Positions 7,229 to 10,640 of a stretch of DNA of 10,640 nucleotides are shown one piece after another. A program made the position numbers and the translations under genes. The notes under the pieces are model-generated. The model was not told where the DNA came from, did not search any database, and worked only from the letters and a program-made list of their open reading frames with translations. How positions within the stretch are numbered: position 1 is the first letter of the stretch; every line of letters starts with the position of its first letter. The stretch spans positions 1 through 10,640 of the forward strand of contig JAEZMI010000192.1 of assembly GCA_023414975.1 (NCBI GenBank), read 5' to 3'. The DNA is from Pseudomonadota bacterium. GTDB lineage: Bacteria; Pseudomonadota; Alphaproteobacteria; Rhizobiales; Xanthobacteraceae.

Positions 7229-7353
7229 CGTCATCCCGGACGGCCGAAGGCCGATCCGGGATCGTATCCAAGGCGGAGAGCGATCCCGGCTCTCCGCTGC
7301 GTGGAGCCTGTCCTTGGGCTTGCCGAAGGCAAGACCCGAGGGCCGGGATGACG
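7229..7353. repeat. palindromic dispersed-type repeat element
   Basis: An element of about 125 bases fills most of the 183-base serS-surE gap (7195-7377). Its ends are perfect 11-base inverted repeats, CGTCATCCCGG (7229-7239) and CCGGGATGACG (7343-7353). Inside are nested hairpins. CGGCC-GAA-GGCCG is at 7241-7253. A 9-base-pair stem GCGGAGAGC/GCTCTCCGC is at 7273-7281 and 7289-7297. CTTGCC-GAA-GGCAAG is at 7319-7333, and its pairing extends outward with a one-base bulge to about 7311-7342. Intergenic repeats with such CGTCATCCCGG ends are familiar in high-GC Rhizobiales genomes, so I infer a multicopy REP/RPE-like element, but copy number cannot be seen here. Open frames through it give Arg/Ser/Pro-rich nonsense and should not be annotated. 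Confidence 0.75.
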
Positions 7354-7364
7354 GCGTTTCAGGT

Positions 7365-7375
7365 AGGAAAGGTGG
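7365..7375 (+). promoter_or_regulatory. ribosome binding site that fixes the surE start
   Basis: The purine run AGGAAAGGTGG ends 2 bases before the ATG at 7378, with its AAGG core 5 bases away. It supports MRILVTNDDG as the true SurE N-terminus. The same frame stays open back to an ATG at 7219, but that extension reads through the palindromic repeat and has no ribosome site or family homology. Confidence 0.65.
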
Positions 7376-7377
7376 AC

Positions 7378-8145
7378 ATGCGCATTCTGGTGACGAACGA
7401 TGACGGCATCCACGCGCCGGGGCTGGACGCCTGCGCCAACATCGCGCGGGCTCTCTCGGACGACGTATGGGTCGTCGCGCCGGAGTTCGACCAGTCCGGC
7501 GTGTCGCATTCGCTCTCGCTGTCCGATCCGCTGCGGCTGAGGCAGGTGGCGGAAAAGCGCTTCGCGGTGAAGGGCACGCCGACGGATTGCGTGATTATGG
7601 CCGTGCATCACATCCTGAAGGACCACAAGCCGGACCTCGTGCTCTCCGGCGTCAATCGCGGGCAGAACGTTGCCGAGGATGTCGGCTATTCCGGCACGGT
7701 GGCCGGCGCCATGGAGGGCACGGTTCTCGGCATCCCGTCCGTCGCCCTCTCGCAGGCCTATGGCTTCGAGACGCGCAAGGCGCCACCCTACATAGTCGCC
7801 GAGCATTATGGGCCGGAGGTCGTGCGCACGCTGCTCAAGCAGGGCATACCGCCGGGCATCGTGGTCAATGTGAACTTCCCCAACCGTCCGGTGGGCGAAG
7901 TTAAAGGCGTCAAGGTCACGGCGCAGGGGCGCCGGAATCAGGACCTGCTGCGCATCGACGAGCGGGCGGACGGGCGCGGCAATCCCTATTACTGGATCGC
8001 CTTCGAGAAGCGCGTCTTCGAAACGGTGAACGGTTCGGACCTGCATGCACTCGATGAGGGCTTCATCTCGGTGACGCCCCTGCGCTTCGACATGACGGAC
8101 GAACCGATGATGACCCAGCTTGCGCAGGTGTTTACGCGCCCATGA
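7378..8145 (+). CDS. surE: 5'/3'-nucleotidase SurE
   Basis: From the ATG at 7378 the protein is 255 residues, the usual length of SurE (253 in E. coli). It is a divalent-metal-dependent nucleoside monophosphate phosphatase, with exopolyphosphatase activity in characterised members, linked to stationary-phase survival. The start MRILVTNDDG contains the metal-binding pair Asp8-Asp9. Ser40 in PEFDQSGVSHSLSL and Asn93 in LSGVNRGQN complete the metal site. GTPTDCV (67-73), YSGTVAGAMEG (104-114) and VNVNFPN (163-169) are further family blocks. No signal peptide is present. Its stop overlaps the pcm start (ATGA), the classical surE-pcm arrangement. Annotations starting at 7219 would wrongly add 53 residues translated from a repeat element. 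Confidence 0.96.
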   Translation: MRILVTNDDGIHAPGLDACANIARALSDDVWVVAPEFDQSGVSHSLSLSDPLRLRQVAEKRFAVKGTPTDCVIMAVHHILKDHKPDLVLSGVNRGQNVAEDVGYSGTVAGAMEGTVLGIPSVALSQAYGFETRKAPPYIVAEHYGPEVVRTLLKQGIPPGIVVNVNFPNRPVGEVKGVKVTAQGRRNQDLLRIDERADGRGNPYYWIAFEKRVFETVNGSDLHALDEGFISVTPLRFDMTDEPMMTQLAQVFTRP

Positions 8146-8795
8146 CGGACGGTTCCGACGAGGCGCTGGAGCGGGCGCAGCTTCTCCTCGCGCTCCGCCA
8201 GCGCGGCATTCGCGACCGGGCGGTAATGAGCGCGCTGGAGCGGGTGCCCCGCGAGCTTTTCGTCGAAGCCGCCTTTCGTCCGCTCGCCTGGGCCGATCAG
8301 GCGCTGCCCATCGACTGCGGCCAGACCATCAGCCAGCCCGCGGTTGTTGCGCTGATGGCACAGGCGCTCGACCTTGCGCCCGGCCATCGCGTTTTGGAGG
8401 TCGGCACGGGCTCGGGCTATGCGGCGGCGATACTCGGCCAAATCACACTTGAGGTAGTGAGCGTCGAGCGTTTCCGCACGCTGGCGGACGCGGCGGCGCG
8501 GCGGCTCGATTCGCTCGGGCTTTCCAATGTCGAGGTCGCGATCGCCGACGGGATGCGCGGCTATGGCGCCCGCGCGCCCTATGACCGCATCCTTCTGTCG
8601 GCGGCGGTCGAGGAAATCCCCGCACCGATTCTCGAACAATTGGCTCCGGAAGGCGTGCTGGTCGCACCTGTCGGCCCGCCGGAGGACACGCAGGTTCTGC
8701 TGCGCGTGGCGCGTGTCGGCACGGGTCTCGAACGGCGGGAACTCGGCCATGTCCGGTTCGTGCCGATGCGGCCGGGAATCGCCACGGTGCTTTGA
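8142..8795 (+). CDS. pcm: protein-L-isoaspartate O-methyltransferase
   Basis: The 217-residue cytoplasmic enzyme uses S-adenosylmethionine to methylate L-isoaspartyl residues in aged proteins, starting their repair. Motifs are VPRELFV (35-41), LPIDCGQTISQP (55-66) which forms the substrate-side lid, and the SAM-binding VLEVGTGSGYAAA (84-96). VVSVER (105-110) ends in the acidic residue that contacts the ribose, and APYDRILLSAAVEEIPAP (145-162) matches the later strand and loop of PIMT. Length matches the family. The ATG overlaps the stop of surE, so the two are translationally coupled; the same pairing is seen in E. coli, supporting a shared role in stationary-phase or stress survival. A 114-base gap with promoter-like sequence follows. 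Confidence 0.95.
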   Translation: MTDGSDEALERAQLLLALRQRGIRDRAVMSALERVPRELFVEAAFRPLAWADQALPIDCGQTISQPAVVALMAQALDLAPGHRVLEVGTGSGYAAAILGQITLEVVSVERFRTLADAAARRLDSLGLSNVEVAIADGMRGYGARAPYDRILLSAAVEEIPAPILEQLAPEGVLVAPVGPPEDTQVLLRVARVGTGLERRELGHVRFVPMRPGIATVL

Positions 8796-8837
8796 TCCCG
8801 CTGCCGCGAAAACGCCGTTAAGGTTGCTGACTTCGCA

Positions 8838-8865
8838 TCGACTTAAGCCGACGTTTACCTATACG
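8838..8865 (+). promoter_or_regulatory. candidate promoter with CtrA-like box upstream of the LysM/M23 lipoprotein gene
   Basis: Within the pcm-lipoprotein gap, TCGACT (8838-8843) and TATACG (8860-8865) are spaced 16 bases apart and could serve as -35 and -10 elements, both imperfect. TTAA at 8843-8846, seven bases, then TTTAC at 8854-8858 resembles the CtrA site TTAA-N7-TTAAC with one mismatch and would lie across this promoter. The rest of the gap has another TTAA at 8818-8821 but no ORF and no evident terminator for pcm. This is pattern matching only. Confidence 0.3.
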
Positions 8866-8909
8866 AGGTTTTAATCGCCCACACAGTTTCAGCGTTCGGG
8901 TGCGGTGCG

Positions 8910-10178
8910 ATGCGTAACTTCTTGACGGCTTCCGGTGGCAGCTCCCTGATCCGGCTTTCCGTGGTCGCGCTTCTCGGCGGAACGGCGGCGGCGTGCAGCT
9001 CGGACACCGGGCGCTTCAGTGATCCGAACGCCAATCCTTTCTCCGCCAGTGCGGGTGCTCCCAGTTACACCGGTTCCGTGGCGGCTGCTCCCACCGGCGC
9101 CGTTCAGCGGGCTCCCATGGGTGGGCAGGTCGCGTCCGCTCCGCTCGCCTCACCCTCCGCTCCGGCCTATCCCGCCCCCTATGGCTCCACGGCGGCCCCG
9201 GCCTACCCGGCGCCCTATGGGGCTCCCCAGCAGCTCGCCAGCGCCGCGCCGAACTATCCCGTCGCCTCGGCTCCCGCGACTTCCTATCCTGCCGCTGCGC
9301 CCGTGCCGGCGACCCAGCCGCTCTATGGCTCGCAGCCGCAACCGCTTGCGCCGCAGCCTTCCGTTTCGCAGGCCACGGCTCCGCGCGCGCCGCAGGTGGC
9401 GGCCGCGGGCGGGGGCAGTCATGTCGTGAAGCCTGGTGAGACGCTCAGCTCCATCGCGCGCAATTATGGCGTGCCGCGGGGCACTCTTGCCGCCGCCAAC
9501 GGCCTCGACATGAACGCTCAAGTGCAGATCGGCCGCACACTGAACATTCCCGCCGCCGGCGCGACCATGAACCCGGTTGCTGCCGCCCCGAAGCCGGTGG
9601 CGACCCCCGCTGTTGCCGCCGCGCCTCATCCGGCGACACCTGCCCCCGTTGCCGCCGCTCCGGCGCCTGTGGCTCCGAAGCCCACCGCGGTGGCCGCCGC
9701 CCCTGCGGCCCCGGCTCCCGTCGCGACCGCCGAGAAGCCGCAGACCATCGCCGCCGTAAAGCCGGCTGAAACTCCGGATGACATGCGCACCAGCTCGGGC
9801 ATGCAGTTTCGCTGGCCGGTGCGCGGTCGGGTGATTTCCACCTTCGGGCCGAAGCCGGGCGGCCAGCAGAACGAGGGCATCAACGTCTCGGTGCCGGAAG
9901 GCACGGCCGTGAAGGCCGCGGAAGACGGCGTGGTCGCCTATGCCGGCAGCGAACTGAAGGGTTACGGCAATCTGGTGCTCATCAAGCATTCCGATGGCTA
10001 CGTCACGGCCTATGCCCACAACAGCGAACTGGACGTTAAGAAGGGCGATACGGTCAAGCGCGGTCAGGTGATCGCAAAGGCGGGCCAGACCGGCAATGTG
10101 ACCTCGCCGCAGGTCCATTTCGAGATCCGCAAGGGCTCGCAGCCGGTCGACCCCTCGCAGTATCTCGCCGGTCTCTGA
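8910..10178 (+). CDS. lipoprotein with LysM and degenerate M23 (LytM) domain, NlpD/DipM-like
   Basis: The 422-residue protein begins with a signal peptide (charged MRNFLTASGGSSLIR, then a hydrophobic core) ending in TAAAC, so Cys29 is the likely lipidated residue; Ser30-Ser31 would allow outer-membrane sorting. A long Ala/Pro-rich region (about 40-165) includes the repeated APAYPAPYG. One LysM peptidoglycan-binding domain spans about 170-215 (HVVKPGETLSSIARNYGVP). A second Ala/Pro linker leads to an M23 domain at about 299-419. The zinc-ligand positions are changed: the usual HxGxD is NEGIN (Asn321, Asn325), and the final HxH is Gln401-Val-His403. His370 is kept. It is therefore probably not a peptidase but an amidase activator of the NlpD/EnvC/DipM sort, acting in septum splitting. 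The gene follows pcm by 114 bases. Confidence 0.9.
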   Translation: MRNFLTASGGSSLIRLSVVALLGGTAAACSSDTGRFSDPNANPFSASAGAPSYTGSVAAAPTGAVQRAPMGGQVASAPLASPSAPAYPAPYGSTAAPAYPAPYGAPQQLASAAPNYPVASAPATSYPAAAPVPATQPLYGSQPQPLAPQPSVSQATAPRAPQVAAAGGGSHVVKPGETLSSIARNYGVPRGTLAAANGLDMNAQVQIGRTLNIPAAGATMNPVAAAPKPVATPAVAAAPHPATPAPVAAAPAPVAPKPTAVAAAPAAPAPVATAEKPQTIAAVKPAETPDDMRTSSGMQFRWPVRGRVISTFGPKPGGQQNEGINVSVPEGTAVKAAEDGVVAYAGSELKGYGNLVLIKHSDGYVTAYAHNSELDVKKGDTVKRGQVIAKAGQTGNVTSPQVHFEIRKGSQPVDPSQYLAGL

Positions 10179-10194
10179 TCCGCGGCACTCATCC

Positions 10195-10215
10195 GGCGGA
10201 GCGCTCAGCTCCGTC
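10195..10215. terminator. weak hairpin between convergent genes
   Basis: GGCGGAGC (10195-10202) pairs with GCTCCGTC (10208-10215) through a 5-base loop, with one G-T pair. It lies in the 75-base gap between the lipoprotein gene and the convergent - strand gene, where a bidirectional terminator would be expected. An alternative stem GGAGCG/CGCTCC (10198-10203 with 10215-10220) competes with it. No T-run follows on either strand, so terminator function is uncertain. Confidence 0.3.
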
Positions 10216-10253
10216 GCTCCCCACCCGGCGCGACGTTTGGACCTCGGCGCCGG

Positions 10254-10640
10254 TCAGCGCGGGGCGGCCGGCGGTTCCGACAGCGATACGCCCAGCCGCC
10301 CCGCGACATCCTGAACATATTGCCAGGCCGTACGTCCCGACCGCGCGCCCCGCGTCGTGGACCATTCCAGCGCCTCATGCCGCAGCGTCTCGGGATCGAC
10401 CGGCAGCGCGAAATGTGCGACGTAGCCTTCGACCATCGCCAGATAGTCTTCCTGGCTGCATTTGTGGAAGCCGAGCCAGAGGCCGAAGCGGTCCGAGAGC
10501 GAGACTTTCTCCTCCACCGCCTCGCCGGGATTGATCGCGGTCGCGCGTTCATTCTCCATCATGTCGCGCGGGAGAAGGTGCCGGCGATTGGAGGTGGCAT
10601 AGAACAGGACATTCTCCGGCCGCCCCTCGATGCCTCCTTC
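10254..10640 (-). CDS. DUF815 family AAA+-type ATPase, C-terminal part (partial)
   Basis: The last 128 codons of a - strand gene are present; the frame is open to the window edge and stops at TGA (10256-10254). The visible part starts EGGIEGRPENVLFYATSNRR, with the ATSN asparagine in the place of an AAA+ sensor 1. HLLPRDMMENE follows, then GEAVEEKVSLSDRFGLWLGF, whose Asp-Arg-Phe-Gly supplies a candidate arginine finger, and SQEDYLAMVEGYV. This wording matches the end of the DUF815 ATPase family, whose cellular role is not well defined. Walker A and B lie outside the window. It converges on the lipoprotein gene. An internal ATG-ATG (at 10562) can look like a start, but the conserved sequence continues upstream of it, so the gene is truncated by the window rather than short. 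Confidence 0.85.
   Translation of the reverse strand, partial: EGGIEGRPENVLFYATSNRRHLLPRDMMENERATAINPGEAVEEKVSLSDRFGLWLGFHKCSQEDYLAMVEGYVAHFALPVDPETLRHEALEWSTTRGARSGRTAWQYVQDVAGRLGVSLSEPPAAPR

Noticed and set aside
7219..7377. A 53-codon N-terminal extension of SurE
   Set aside because: The extension is translated from a palindromic repeat, has no ribosome site, and SurE proteins begin at the MRILVTNDDG motif, whose ATG at 7378 has a good ribosome site.
7195..7377. An insertion sequence or MITE with target-site duplication at the serS-surE gap
   Set aside because: No transposase is present, and I could not identify a direct duplication flanking the 11-base inverted ends. A REP/RPE-like repeat is the more economical reading.
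10254..10562. A complete 102-residue - strand gene starting at the ATG at 10562
   Set aside because: Clearly conserved DUF815 sequence continues in the same frame upstream to the window edge, so this is an internal methionine of a longer, truncated gene.

Overview
The window is high-GC DNA carrying a conserved, chromosomal, single-direction gene block of a kind typical of Alphaproteobacteria, most likely the order Hyphomicrobiales (Rhizobiales). I base this on the order SPOR-domain gene, nagZ, scpA, scpB, tatA, tatB, tatC, serS, surE, pcm, LysM/M23 lipoprotein, then a DUF815 ATPase. Other pointers are a very long Ala/Pro-rich TatB tail, a degenerate LytM lipoprotein and a dispersed-type palindromic repeat. 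A Xanthobacteraceae-like host is possible, but I cannot establish family or genus from reading alone.

Layout on the + strand: (1) 2-52 is the last 16 codons of a SPOR-domain protein. (2) 76-1104 is nagZ, a peptidoglycan-recycling beta-N-acetylglucosaminidase. (3) 1120-2618 is scpA-scpB, the kleisin and winged-helix partners of the SMC condensin, joined by a GTGA overlap. (4) 2651-3754 is a lone FbpC-like ABC ATPase with no permease or binding protein in view. (5) 3821-5775 is tatA-tatB-tatC, a complete twin-arginine translocase, with a compact hairpin just before tatB and an ATGA overlap of tatB with tatC. (6) 5902-7194 is serS. (7) 7195-7377 is non-coding and filled largely by a palindromic repeat element. 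(8) 7378-8795 is surE-pcm, stationary-phase and repair enzymes joined by an ATGA overlap. (9) 8796-8909 is a leader with a promoter-like and CtrA-box-like sequence. (10) 8910-10178 is a lipoprotein with one LysM and a catalytically degenerate M23 (LytM) domain, probably a cell-division amidase activator. On the - strand, 10254-10640 is the C-terminal part of a DUF815 AAA+ family ATPase that converges on the lipoprotein gene and runs off the window.

The genes share broad themes rather than one pathway. These are envelope growth and division (SPOR, NagZ, LysM/LytM lipoprotein), chromosome organisation (ScpAB), folded-protein export (TatABC), and housekeeping or repair (SerS, SurE, Pcm). Tight spacing and overlaps suggest that scpA-scpB, possibly with the ABC gene, tatB-tatC and surE-pcm are each translationally coupled. 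I see no tRNA, rRNA, CRISPR array, insertion sequence, prophage gene or toxin-antitoxin pair, and no convincing undescribed multi-gene system. The points most worth a second look are the repeat between serS and surE, the tatA-tatB hairpin, the CtrA-like box before the lipoprotein gene, the degenerate LytM lipoprotein and the orphan ABC ATPase.
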